NCBI GenBank assembly: GCA_017307855.1
Contig: JAFKGD010000007.1
Coordinates: forward strand, 434,001-498,000
Length of the DNA stretch: 64,000 nucleotides
Source: Burkholderiales bacterium
Lineage (GTDB): Bacteria > Pseudomonadota > Gammaproteobacteria > Burkholderiales > Burkholderiaceae_C
Direction: 5' to 3'
In this document: positions 32,254 through 40,065 of the stretch, piece after piece
Position numbering within the stretch: the first letter of the stretch is position 1
Layout: each line of letters begins with the position of its first letter
Translations under genes and position numbers: made by a program
The notes under the pieces: generated by a model
What the model was told of the DNA's origin: nothing
Databases searched by the model: none
What the model saw: the letters and a program-made list of their open reading frames with translations, nothing else

Positions 32254-33430
32254 TCGTCTCGACGAGCGTGTATTTGGTCAGCGGCCCCGTGGCCGGGTCA
32301 TCCCCCTGGAAGTAAACCACCGCACCATCCGGCAGTTCGCAAGGGCCATGCACTTCGACACAGGCTGCGGTCACCAGTTCCCGTTGTGCATCCGCGCGGA
32401 AGGCCTCCAGTGCCGCGATCTCGGCGCCGGTGGCACCGCCGGCACGCCACGATTGCTCCAGCACACCGGACCGCCATTGGCCGCGGGCGTCGATGCCCTG
32501 CACCACGTCGTAGTTGATGCGCGAGGCGAAGAAGCCCGGAAAGCATGCGATGGCGGCGGCGTCGTAGGTCATGGCCTGCTCCACGCCCAGGCGCACGTCG
32601 TCGGCCAGCGGCAGGGCCAGCAGCGCGTTGAAGTCGCCGCGCACCACCGTGAGCCGCGAGCCGCCGTAGGCCAGCCCGCCCTCGCGATTGCGCGTGAGAT
32701 ATTGCTCGCCGTGGTAGCTGGCCACCATGCCCGCCACGGTCACCTGGCCGACGCTGAGCGTGATGACGTCGGTCAGGTTTTCCTCGAGCACCACGCCGTC
32801 CTGCTCCAGCGCCGCCGCATCGAAGCTGGCCAGGCAGGCGTCGAGTTCTTCCTCGCTACGCACCACGGTCTGGCCCCGCCCGCCCGTCTCGCGCACGGTC
32901 TTGACCCGCACCGGGCCTTCCGCCAGCAGCAGCCGGCCAGCGCGCCGGGCGTCGGCGAAGCCAAACGCCGTGAACCCCTTGAGCACCGCATCGCCCACGC
33001 GGTCGGCGAATTCGGTGCACCAGCCCTCTGGCGCGTGCGCACCCTCCTCTACCAGTGCGTGCGTGATGGCCTTGGTGGCCACGAAGGCCTGCGGCACGAC
33101 GCCACCGAACAGGTGGTCGCGGTTATGGATGCCCAGGGCCTGCGCGCGCTCCAGGCCCACCAGCGTGTCGCTCGGCACGTAATACACGGGCTCGTGCGCC
33201 GCCGCCAGGGGCTTTTCGGCCGAGTGGCGAAGACCCTTGAGCTGCGCGAGACGGCGGACCACCTCCAGGCGGGTCATCAGCTCGTGCTCGCAGGCAAAGC
33301 CGCGCATGCCCTCGGTGTAGGGCATGACCACGCCCGGTTCGGCCCGCGCCGTGGTGCCGGCGGGCGCATCACTGGTGGGGAAAGGAATGCCCGAAGAAAA
33401 ATCGGCAGCCGCAGCGGACAAAGAATTCAT
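32237..33430 (-). CDS. DUF3182 family protein (ATP-grasp-like)
   Basis: The 397-residue protein matches DUF3182. Stretches such as VRVKTVRETGGRGQTVV, DGVVLEENLTDVITLSVGQV and YDAAAIACFPGFFASRINYDVVQG suggest an ATP-grasp-like fold with an acid-base core, although the ATP-binding lysine and Gly-rich loop are not clear. A signal peptide is not evident; the N-terminus is Ala/Ser-rich. Family function is unknown. It precedes and overlaps an alpha/beta hydrolase, suggesting a joint pathway, possibly ligation followed by hydrolysis of an acyl or peptidyl bond. This is inference. Confidence 0.7.
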   Translation of the reverse strand: MNSLSAAAADFSSGIPFPTSDAPAGTTARAEPGVVMPYTEGMRGFACEHELMTRLEVVRRLAQLKGLRHSAEKPLAAAHEPVYYVPSDTLVGLERAQALGIHNRDHLFGGVVPQAFVATKAITHALVEEGAHAPEGWCTEFADRVGDAVLKGFTAFGFADARRAGRLLLAEGPVRVKTVRETGGRGQTVVRSEEELDACLASFDAAALEQDGVVLEENLTDVITLSVGQVTVAGMVASYHGEQYLTRNREGGLAYGGSRLTVVRGDFNALLALPLADDVRLGVEQAMTYDAAAIACFPGFFASRINYDVVQGIDARGQWRSGVLEQSWRAGGATGAEIAALEAFRADAQRELVTAACVEVHGPCELPDGAVVYFQGDDPATGPLTKYTLVETNAHAS

Positions 33431-33574
33431 GACCGTTCTCCGGTGAATCAGTGGGATGAGCCCACTATCCGGGACCCGGCGCAGCCGCGCCTGCCATCCA
33501 TGGCAGGTATCGGGCGTCAGTGCGGGACTACAGTGCGGGCGCGCCGCCGTGCCGCATGACCGGCATGCCCCCGA

Positions 33575-34477
33575 TCACAGGGTCTGTTTCAGGACTTCGA
33601 CGAACTTGCGGGCGGCTGGCGACAGCGACCGGCCGGCCTTCACCAGCACGTAAATGTCGCGGGATACCGCCGGCCGCACCAGCGGTCGCGCCACGATGTC
33701 CGGATCGTTCCCGTAGGTCGCATAGGCAGCGGGCATCACCGATGGCGCGACGCCGCAGGCAGTCATCCACAACGCGGTGGACAACAACGCCACCTCGTGC
33801 GCGACGTTGAGATGGATGCCGGCACGCGCCGCCGACTGGTCGATGAGGGCACGCACGCCATAGCCCGGCCGCACGGCGATCACCGGCAGGCCGTCCAGCG
33901 CCTGCCAGGGCACGGTCTTCCTGCTGGCCATCGGATGGTCCGCGCGGCAGATCACGCTCAGGTGGTCGCCCATCAGCCGCTGGACCTTGACACCATCTCC
34001 CGCGCGGTCCGGCGTGCCCAGGCCGAAATCGACGTGGTCGCCGAGCAGGCGCGCGAAGAACTGGTCAGGAGCACAGTCGTCGATGTCGACGTGGATATCG
34101 GGATGCGATTGCAGGAACGTGTTCAGCGCCGCAGGCAGCAGGATCCGTGCGAGCGCCGGCGTGCAGGCGATGGTGATCCGCCCCCGTCGCAGTGACGACA
34201 GGTCGGCCAGACCCGCGCCGAGCGAATCGAGGTCGCGCAGCACGCGCTGGGCCACTTCGATCGCACCGTCGGCCGCCGCCGTGGGCTGCAATGACCGCGT
34301 GGTGCGGTCGAACAACCGCACGCCCAGGTCCCCTTCCATCTGGCGGATGAGCACACTGACTGCGGACTGCGTCACGCACAGCTGGGCTGCCGCCGCGCTG
34401 ACGCTGCGGAGCTGGTAGACGGCGACGAAGGCACGAAGCTGCTTGATCGTCAGCCCGGACGTCCTGATGTTGATCAT
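33575..34477 (-). CDS. LysR-family regulator of the ketone cassette
   Basis: The 300-residue protein has the LysR helix-turn-helix (about 8-67, LTIKQLRAFVAVYQLRSVSAAAAQLCVTQSAVSVLIRQME) and a periplasmic-binding-like effector domain (about 95-295). A short leader (INIRTSG) precedes the helix-turn-helix. The effector domain has DGLPVIAVRPGYGVRALID and a C-terminal PAARKFVEVLKQ. It is divergent from the esterase-BVMO-Bug genes, and a T-N11-A site lies between them, so it probably regulates them. The ATG at 34477 is the first start before the conserved helix-turn-helix. Confidence 0.9.
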   Translation of the reverse strand: MINIRTSGLTIKQLRAFVAVYQLRSVSAAAAQLCVTQSAVSVLIRQMEGDLGVRLFDRTTRSLQPTAAADGAIEVAQRVLRDLDSLGAGLADLSSLRRGRITIACTPALARILLPAALNTFLQSHPDIHVDIDDCAPDQFFARLLGDHVDFGLGTPDRAGDGVKVQRLMGDHLSVICRADHPMASRKTVPWQALDGLPVIAVRPGYGVRALIDQSAARAGIHLNVAHEVALLSTALWMTACGVAPSVMPAAYATYGNDPDIVARPLVRPAVSRDIYVLVKAGRSLSPAARKFVEVLKQTL

Positions 34478-34506
34478 GAAAGAACATATTAAATGGTTTG
34501 AAATTT

Positions 34507-34519
34507 TTCGATTTACGAA
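34507..34519. promoter_or_regulatory. Candidate LysR T-N11-A box
   Basis: TTCG-ATTTA-CGAA is a perfect inverted repeat with the T-N11-A spacing that LysR regulators recognise. It lies in an AT-rich island (34478-34520) 30 bases upstream of the lysR start and about 125 bases before the esterase start. This is a likely operator for control of the divergent promoters. Confidence 0.5.
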
Positions 34520-34644
34520 TGGATGGCGGAAGGCTTCAATGCGCATGAACCGCCGCTGCACCCCCTCGCCATGCGCCCGCCCTTGCCTTCGCTCCCCCGC
34601 CCGACCGGCACCGGCCGCCCTGCCCGCGCGCGAGGGACGGCCGC

Positions 34645-35916
34645 ATGACGGAGAAGATTCGCCGGGCACTGGGAGACGGCAGCGTTCTCGGGCTCCGCGA
34701 TCGCGGGGTCTCCCGCTTCAGCGGTCTGCGGTACGCACGCCCGCCGACTGGCGCGCTGCGATTCGCGCCGCCTCTTCCCCTGGCGGTGGAAGGCGTTGTC
34801 GACGCCACCCGCCACGGCCCGCTCGCACCCCAAGGTCGGTCGCTGCTGGCCGACGTGCTCGGCGACACCGACGCGCCGCAGTCGGAAGACTGTCTCCATC
34901 TCACCGTCTGGACTCCGGCCGGCGATGAGGCCGAGCCCGCACGGCGTCCGGTGATCGTCTGGCTGCACGGCGGCGCGCTGCAGACCGGCGGCAATGCGCT
35001 CGGCTGGTACGACGGCGCCGACCTGTCGCGCCGGGGCGACGTCGTGGTGGTATCGGTCAACTACCGCCTGGGCGTATTGGGTTGGCTGTGCCCGACCGGC
35101 GGCACCGCGAATCTGGGCCTGCTGGATCAGGCCGCCGCGCTGGCATGGGTGCGGCATCACATCGCCGAACTCGGCGGCGATGCTGATCGCATCACGGTGA
35201 TGGGCCAATCCGCGGGCGGCCTGTGTGCCGCGGCGCTGCTGGCGCAGGACACGGCACCGCGCCGCCTGATCCTGCAGAGCGCGCCGCTGGGACGCCGCCC
35301 GAGAAACCTGGAGGCGGCCCACGCCATCGGCGATGCCCTGATCGGGGCTGCTGGCGCCAGCGGCCTGGATGCGGCGCGCAGGCTGCCGCTGGCACAACTG
35401 ATGCAGGCCCAGCAGGCGCCTGGCGTGCGCGATGCACTCGCCGCCATCGACGATGGACAAGGCCTGGCAGGCCTGGTGGCCGGCGGCGCGATGCTGCCGT
35501 CTGGGCTTCAGCTGGAATCGCTTGCAGCCCGCGCGGACGTCTTGATCGGCACCACCCGCCACGAGATGGCTGCGTTCACGTCCCATCGCGCCGCGCCCGA
35601 AACACAACGGATGGGCGACGCGCTGTTCGCCGCGCCGGCCCGCCGCTGGGCCCAGGCCGCGACGGCGGCCGGCCGCCAGGCCTGGCAGTACCGGTTCGAT
35701 TTCGCACCGACCGACAGATTCGGCGCCTGCCATTGCATCGAACTGCCTTTCGTCTTCGGCACCTGGCCCGCCTTCGCTGGCGCGCCGATGCTGCGCGGCG
35801 TCGATCCGCAGGCGGCGCGCCGGCTGACGCACGAGGTGCAGCAGGCCTGGCTGGCCTTCGCACGCGATGAAGCGCTGGCGTGGCCTCCCGGTCCGCCGGT
35901 TCACCTTTTCCCTTGA
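34645..35916 (+). CDS. Type-B carboxylesterase
   Basis: The 423-residue protein is a carboxylesterase/lipase B with GVSRFSGLRYARPPTGALRF at the N-terminus and the disulfide-type motif DAPQSEDCLHLTVWTPAG. The nucleophile is S189 in MGQSAGGLCAAALL. The acidic residue follows in the ADVLIGTTRHEMAAF region and the histidine lies in GACHCIELPFVFG. It lacks a signal peptide, so it should act in the cytoplasm on esters made by the neighbouring monooxygenase. The length is somewhat short for the family (usually 450-550), but the catalytic features are complete. A GAGGG site precedes the ATG at 34645. Confidence 0.88.
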   Translation: MTEKIRRALGDGSVLGLRDRGVSRFSGLRYARPPTGALRFAPPLPLAVEGVVDATRHGPLAPQGRSLLADVLGDTDAPQSEDCLHLTVWTPAGDEAEPARRPVIVWLHGGALQTGGNALGWYDGADLSRRGDVVVVSVNYRLGVLGWLCPTGGTANLGLLDQAAALAWVRHHIAELGGDADRITVMGQSAGGLCAAALLAQDTAPRRLILQSAPLGRRPRNLEAAHAIGDALIGAAGASGLDAARRLPLAQLMQAQQAPGVRDALAAIDDGQGLAGLVAGGAMLPSGLQLESLAARADVLIGTTRHEMAAFTSHRAAPETQRMGDALFAAPARRWAQAATAAGRQAWQYRFDFAPTDRFGACHCIELPFVFGTWPAFAGAPMLRGVDPQAARRLTHEVQQAWLAFARDEALAWPPGPPVHLFP

Positions 35917-35985
35917 TGCATCAGCCGTGATGCATCGCTCCCGAACCCCTCTTTGACAAGCCGGATACCGACCGCAGCCCACACC

Positions 35986-37962
35986 ATGAGATTGAAGAAC
36001 GACGAGACCGCGATGCGCAACCCGGAAACACGACTCGACCGCTTCGACCGCGTCGCCCCGATCCACGCGAGTGACGACGAGATCGCGCGCGCAGTCGCCG
36101 ATGCCGAGCTGCCGGCCCTGCTTACCGCGCTGGCCGTCATCACGGGCGACGAGAGCCTGCTGGCGGACGAGCTCAAGCCGCCGTCTCCATCGATGACGGC
36201 GCGCATCGCGCCACAGGGAGGCCTGTCGGCCGAAGCCCAGGCGAAGGCCCGCGCAGCCGCCACGCGTGCGCTGATCCGCTACCGCGACGCCGGGTGCCCT
36301 GAACCCGGCGAGCCTTCTGCGCAACTGCTGGACCGCGCGGTGCGATTCATGATCAAGTCGGGCCACGACGAGTGCATGGATCTGCTGCGCCACGAACTGA
36401 ACCTGCCGGTCGACGTCGGCGCGCCCGACTGGTCAGTCGCCGACTTCCCGGCGGCAGCCGGCATCCGGGTGGCGGTGATCGGCTCGGGATTCGCCGGCAT
36501 CACGGCCGCCCACCGCCTCAGGCAGGCCGGGCTGGATTTCACCGTGTTCGAGAAGAACAGCGAGGTGGGCGGCGTGTGGTGGGAGAACACATATCCGGGC
36601 TGCCGTCTCGACACGCCCAATTTCGCGTACAGCCTGTCCTTCGCCCAGAAGCAGGACTGGCAGCAGCATTTCTCGCAGCAGCCCGAGATCCTCAAGTACA
36701 TCCTCGACGTCGTCGACTTCACGGGCATCCGCCCGCACATCCGCTGCGATGCCGAAGTGTGCAAGCTGGCCTTCGACGAGGCCAGGGCGCTGTGGCGCGT
36801 GAGTTCACGCAACAAGGCGGGACAGGAAACCGAAGAGGACTTCCATTTCGTGATCACGGCCATGGGCCTGCTCAACCGTCCCAGCATCCCCGACTTCAAG
36901 GGGCTGGAGTCCTTCAAGGGCCGCATCATCCATTCGGCCGCCTGGCAGGACGACGTGCCGCTGGAAGGCCAGCGTGTCGCGCTGATCGGCACCGGCGCCA
37001 GCGCATTCCAGATCGGGCCGGAGATCTATCGACAGGTCGAAAGCCTCAGCGTGTTCCAGCGCAACCCGCCCTGGATGCTGCCCACGCCCACCTACCACGA
37101 CGACCTCAAGCCGGGCATGCAGTGGCTGCTGCGGCACGTCCCGTCCTACGGCCGGTGGTTCCGCTTCTGGCAGGTGTGGATCGGTGTGGAGGGGCGGCTG
37201 CACCTGGTCGAAGTCGATCCGCAATGGCAGCACCCGGTATCGGTGAGCGAAGCCAACGAAACCCTGCGCCAGGAGTGCCTGAGGACGCTGGAAGCGCAGT
37301 TCGCCGACCGGCCGGACCTGCTGCCCCAGGTCACGCCCAGCTACCCCCCGGGCGCCAAGCGCATGCTGCGGGACAACGGCACGTGGCCCGAGATGCTCAA
37401 GAGCGACAACGTGACGCTGGTCACCGATGGCATTTCGCACCTGTCGGAACACGCCATCCACACGAGCGACGGACGCGAGCATCCGGTCGACGTGATCATC
37501 TGCGCCACCGGGTTCAAGGCGGCCGACTTCCTGTATCCGCTGCAGATCACCGGAACGGGCGGGCAGGACCTTCACACCCACTGGGACGGCGATTGCCGCG
37601 CCTATCTCGGCATCACGGTGCCGGGCTTTCCGAATTTCTTCATGACCAGCGGACCCAACACCGGTGTCGTCGTGAACGGCAGCGCGATCTTCTTCTCCGA
37701 ATGCCAGGTGGAGTACGTCCTGCGTGGCATCAAGTACATGCTGTCGCACGGGCATCGCGCCATCGATGTGCAGCCTGGCCCCTACGTGGACTACAACGCC
37801 TGGATCGACCAGGGCAACACCACCAAGGCGTGGGCCGTCGCATCGGTGAGCAGCTGGTACAAGAACCGCGCCGGCCGCGCGGCCCAGACCTGGCCCTTCG
37901 GGCTCCTGGACTACTGGAACCTCACCTCCGGCTTCGACGCCGCGCCCTACCGCTTTTCCTGA
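35986..37962 (+). CDS. Baeyer-Villiger monooxygenase, 4-hydroxyacetophenone-monooxygenase type
   Basis: The 658-residue flavoprotein has an N-terminal extension of about 155 residues (EIARAVADAELPALLTALAVITGDESLLADELKPP) typical of the HAPMO subgroup. Next comes an FAD motif GSGFAGI (about 166), the BVMO fingerprint FKGRIIHSAAW (from residue 310, pattern FxGxxxHxxxW) and a second dinucleotide motif GTGASAFQIGPE for NADPH. FATGFKAADFLYP-like and GPNTGVV segments follow. Such enzymes insert oxygen into ketones to give esters or lactones. The start is uncertain: TTG at 35953, ATG at 35986 or ATG at 36013 are possible; I chose 35986. It follows the esterase gene by 69 bases. Confidence 0.9.
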   Translation: MRLKNDETAMRNPETRLDRFDRVAPIHASDDEIARAVADAELPALLTALAVITGDESLLADELKPPSPSMTARIAPQGGLSAEAQAKARAAATRALIRYRDAGCPEPGEPSAQLLDRAVRFMIKSGHDECMDLLRHELNLPVDVGAPDWSVADFPAAAGIRVAVIGSGFAGITAAHRLRQAGLDFTVFEKNSEVGGVWWENTYPGCRLDTPNFAYSLSFAQKQDWQQHFSQQPEILKYILDVVDFTGIRPHIRCDAEVCKLAFDEARALWRVSSRNKAGQETEEDFHFVITAMGLLNRPSIPDFKGLESFKGRIIHSAAWQDDVPLEGQRVALIGTGASAFQIGPEIYRQVESLSVFQRNPPWMLPTPTYHDDLKPGMQWLLRHVPSYGRWFRFWQVWIGVEGRLHLVEVDPQWQHPVSVSEANETLRQECLRTLEAQFADRPDLLPQVTPSYPPGAKRMLRDNGTWPEMLKSDNVTLVTDGISHLSEHAIHTSDGREHPVDVIICATGFKAADFLYPLQITGTGGQDLHTHWDGDCRAYLGITVPGFPNFFMTSGPNTGVVVNGSAIFFSECQVEYVLRGIKYMLSHGHRAIDVQPGPYVDYNAWIDQGNTTKAWAVASVSSWYKNRAGRAAQTWPFGLLDYWNLTSGFDAAPYRFS

Positions 37963-38010
37963 CCGGCCCCTTCAGGCCACTGCCTTTCACCATCAACACG
38001 AGAGACAACC

Positions 38011-38988
38011 ATGCTCAAGCATCCCTTCAGCCGCCGTCTTGCGACCTTTCTCCTGGGCGTCTCCATGAGCGCGATCGCGGCCGCGCAGGCCTATCCCGAC
38101 CGGCCCGTGAAGCTGACGCTGCCCTTCCCGCCCGGCGGATCCGCCGACGCGGTGGCGCGCGACCTGGCCGACAAACTGCAGTCCGGAGGCGGCGGCACCT
38201 TTGTGGTGGAAAACCGTCCGGGTGCCGCAGGCAACCTCGCCACGGGCCATGTCGTCAAAGCGCCCAACGACGGCTACACACTGCTGGTCGGCGTGACCGG
38301 CGCGCTGGCCATCAACCCGGAGCTCTATCCCAACCTGGGCTACAAGCCCGAGACCGACCTGGCCGGCATCTCGATGCTGGCCCAGGCACCCGTCGTCGTC
38401 GTCGCCAGCCCGCAGTCGGGCATCACCAGCATCCAGCAGCTGGTCAGCCGTGCCAAGGCCGAGCCCGGCAAGCTGTCGTACGCCACGAACGGCAAGGGCA
38501 CCAGCCACCACCTGGCGGGCGAGTTGTTCAAGCACCGCGCCAACATCTTCATGCTCAACATCCCCTACAGCGGCACGCCGGGTGCGCTGCAGGACATCGC
38601 TGCGGGCCGGGTCGAGATCGGCTTCCTGGACCTGACGGCTGCCATGCCGCTGATCAGCGCCGGCCGCATCGTGCCGCTCGCCACCACCGGACAGGCCCGC
38701 TCGTCGGCCCTGCCCAAGGTACCGACGGTGGCCGAATCGGGCTACGCAGGCTACGAGGCGATGACCTGGATCGCCCTGCTCGCCCCTGCCGGCATGAACC
38801 CCGACAACGTGCGCAAACTCAGCCGGATGGTCAACGCGGTGCTGGCCGAGGAATCCTTCAAGAAGAGCGCGGCACTCAAGGGGCTGGACGCGGTGGGCTC
38901 CACGCCGGAGGCGCTGCAACAGTTCGTCAACGCCGAAGCGCAGAAGTGGCGCACGGTGATCCGGCAGGCGAACATCAAGCTGGATTGA
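38011..38988 (+). CDS. Bug-family solute receptor (ketone cassette)
   Basis: The 325-residue periplasmic receptor has a signal peptide ending about residue 26 (AIAAAQA) and the Bug signature YPDRPVKLTLPFPPGGSADAVAR at the start of the mature chain. It also has PGAAGNLATGHVVKAPNDGYTLL, SYATNGKGTSHHLAGELFK and a GSTPEALQQFVNAEAQKW tail. The fold is a two-lobed Venus flytrap. No TctA/TctB transporter genes are nearby, as is common for Bug proteins, so it may serve a transporter encoded elsewhere or act as a sensor. Its place after the BVMO suggests it binds a precursor or product of that pathway. Confidence 0.92.
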   Translation: MLKHPFSRRLATFLLGVSMSAIAAAQAYPDRPVKLTLPFPPGGSADAVARDLADKLQSGGGGTFVVENRPGAAGNLATGHVVKAPNDGYTLLVGVTGALAINPELYPNLGYKPETDLAGISMLAQAPVVVVASPQSGITSIQQLVSRAKAEPGKLSYATNGKGTSHHLAGELFKHRANIFMLNIPYSGTPGALQDIAAGRVEIGFLDLTAAMPLISAGRIVPLATTGQARSSALPKVPTVAESGYAGYEAMTWIALLAPAGMNPDNVRKLSRMVNAVLAEESFKKSAALKGLDAVGSTPEALQQFVNAEAQKWRTVIRQANIKLD

Positions 38989-39033
38989 TGGCGCGCGGGG
39001 CGCGGGAACGCGCCTCGGCTATTTGGAAATGTG

Positions 39034-39109
39034 TGGTGCGGCTGGCGGGGATCGAACCCACGACCCTTGGCTTCGGAGGCCAATACTCTATCCACTGAGC
39101 TACAGCCGC
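39034..39109 (-). tRNA. tRNA-Arg(CCG)
   Basis: The minus strand folds as a standard 76-base tRNA with an acceptor stem GCGGCTG/CAGCCGC, D arm, anticodon loop CTCCGAA (anticodon CCG, decoding CGG), T arm and encoded CCA at 39034-39036. Discriminator base A. The tRNA lies between a Bug gene and the TetR gene; no integrase or direct repeat of the tRNA end is visible nearby. Confidence 0.95.
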
Positions 39110-39155
39110 TTCGCTCGCGGCGGCTGTGTCCGCGAGGCAGGAAAGTCCGCCATTA

Positions 39156-39830
39156 TCACTGATTGGAGCGGGCCCGGAAGGCGATGACGTTGCCTTCTGC
39201 CGCTTCGGCCACGCCATCCGACAGGCCCAGGCCGTGCAGGTAGACCTCGAGCGCATGGCGGCCGGTGCTCACGAGGTCGAAGGCCTCGGTGTGCAGCAGC
39301 CAGTTCTGGATGAGGCCATCGACCATGGCGATCAGGCCCCAGGCGGCGGCATCGGGATGGGGCACGTGGCTGCCTTCGCGGCGGCGGGCAGCCAGGGCGA
39401 GCCCGTTGCTCAGGTGGCCGAAGCATTCGCCGCGCGCCGACAGGTGGCGCTGGTGCACGGCCAGCATGTCGTCGACGTATTCGACCTTGTGCATGGCCAC
39501 GTCGAACACGCGGCGCACCTGCGGGTCGGACGCCACCTGCTGCAGGGCGCTGGTCATGGAGGCGCGGATGTTCTCCAGCGGGTCCTGCGCCTCGTCGTCC
39601 ACGCGCTTGGCCGATTCCTCCAGCGGCAGGGTGACGCGGTCCATCATGGCGTTGAACAGGTCGGCCTTGTCCTTGAAGTGCCAGTAGATGGCGCCGCGTG
39701 TGGTGCCAGCGGCGGTGGCGATGTCGCTGAGCGAGGTGCGCGACACGCCCTTGGCCTGGAACAGCTGCTCGGCCGCGTCCAGCAGACGGTGGCGCGTGGC
39801 CAGGGCGTCCTGTTTCGTGCGGCGTACCAA
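39156..39830 (-). CDS. TetR-family repressor (AcrR/TtgR type) of the efflux operon
   Basis: The 224-residue repressor has an N-terminal helix-turn-helix (TSLSDIATAAGTTRGAIYWHFKDKADLF) and a C-terminal ligand-binding helical domain. The N-terminus MVRRTKQDALATRHRLLDAAEQLF is typical of TtgR/AcrR-type proteins, which requires the TTG at 39830; an AGGAGA site seven bases upstream supports it over longer frames. It is divergent from the RND efflux operon and a near-perfect E. coli AcrR operator lies between them, so it almost certainly represses that operon and itself, and responds to drugs or aromatic compounds. Confidence 0.92.
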   Translation of the reverse strand: MVRRTKQDALATRHRLLDAAEQLFQAKGVSRTSLSDIATAAGTTRGAIYWHFKDKADLFNAMMDRVTLPLEESAKRVDDEAQDPLENIRASMTSALQQVASDPQVRRVFDVAMHKVEYVDDMLAVHQRHLSARGECFGHLSNGLALAARRREGSHVPHPDAAAWGLIAMVDGLIQNWLLHTEAFDLVSTGRHALEVYLHGLGLSDGVAEAAEGNVIAFRARSNQ

Positions 39831-39837
39831 GTGCGTG

Positions 39838-39843
39838 TCTCCT
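39838..39843 (-). promoter_or_regulatory. Shine-Dalgarno site fixing the TetR TTG start
   Basis: AGGAGA lies seven bases upstream of the TTG codon at 39830. The resulting N-terminus matches the family, so the upstream longer reading frame should not be used. Confidence 0.75.
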
Positions 39844-39909
39844 GTCGGGGGGTCGGGGCGTCTGCGGAATGGGCCTACAAATGCATGGGGACATTGCGGC
39901 TCAGGTGCA

Positions 39910-39933
39910 AATATACATTCACAAACGTATGTA
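39910..39933. promoter_or_regulatory. AcrR-type operator of the RND efflux operon
   Basis: Read on the minus strand, the site contains TACATAC, then one changed base, then TTTGTGAATGTAT and a slightly altered end. It matches 21 of 24 positions of the E. coli AcrR palindrome that I recall. It also has 10-base-spaced TACAT/ATGTA half-sites. It sits 77 bases upstream of the repressor start and about 130 bases before the adaptor gene, in an AT-rich patch, so it should control both divergent promoters. Confidence 0.75.
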
Positions 39934-40065
39934 AACTCGCCACCTCGCCTAAAGCCGACCATGGCGGTAGGGTTGTGAACGCACATCGCCCCTCCCCGCC
40001 GTCCGTCGCACGGGCCCCGGTTCTTCTTTCAAATCAACTGCCTCGCCATTCCCGGAAGGAAACGC

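Noticed and set aside
39034-39109. tRNA-Arg as an integration site of a mobile element
   Set aside because: No integrase and no repeat of the tRNA 3' end could be found within the window, and both sides look like core or accessory genes without transfer marks.
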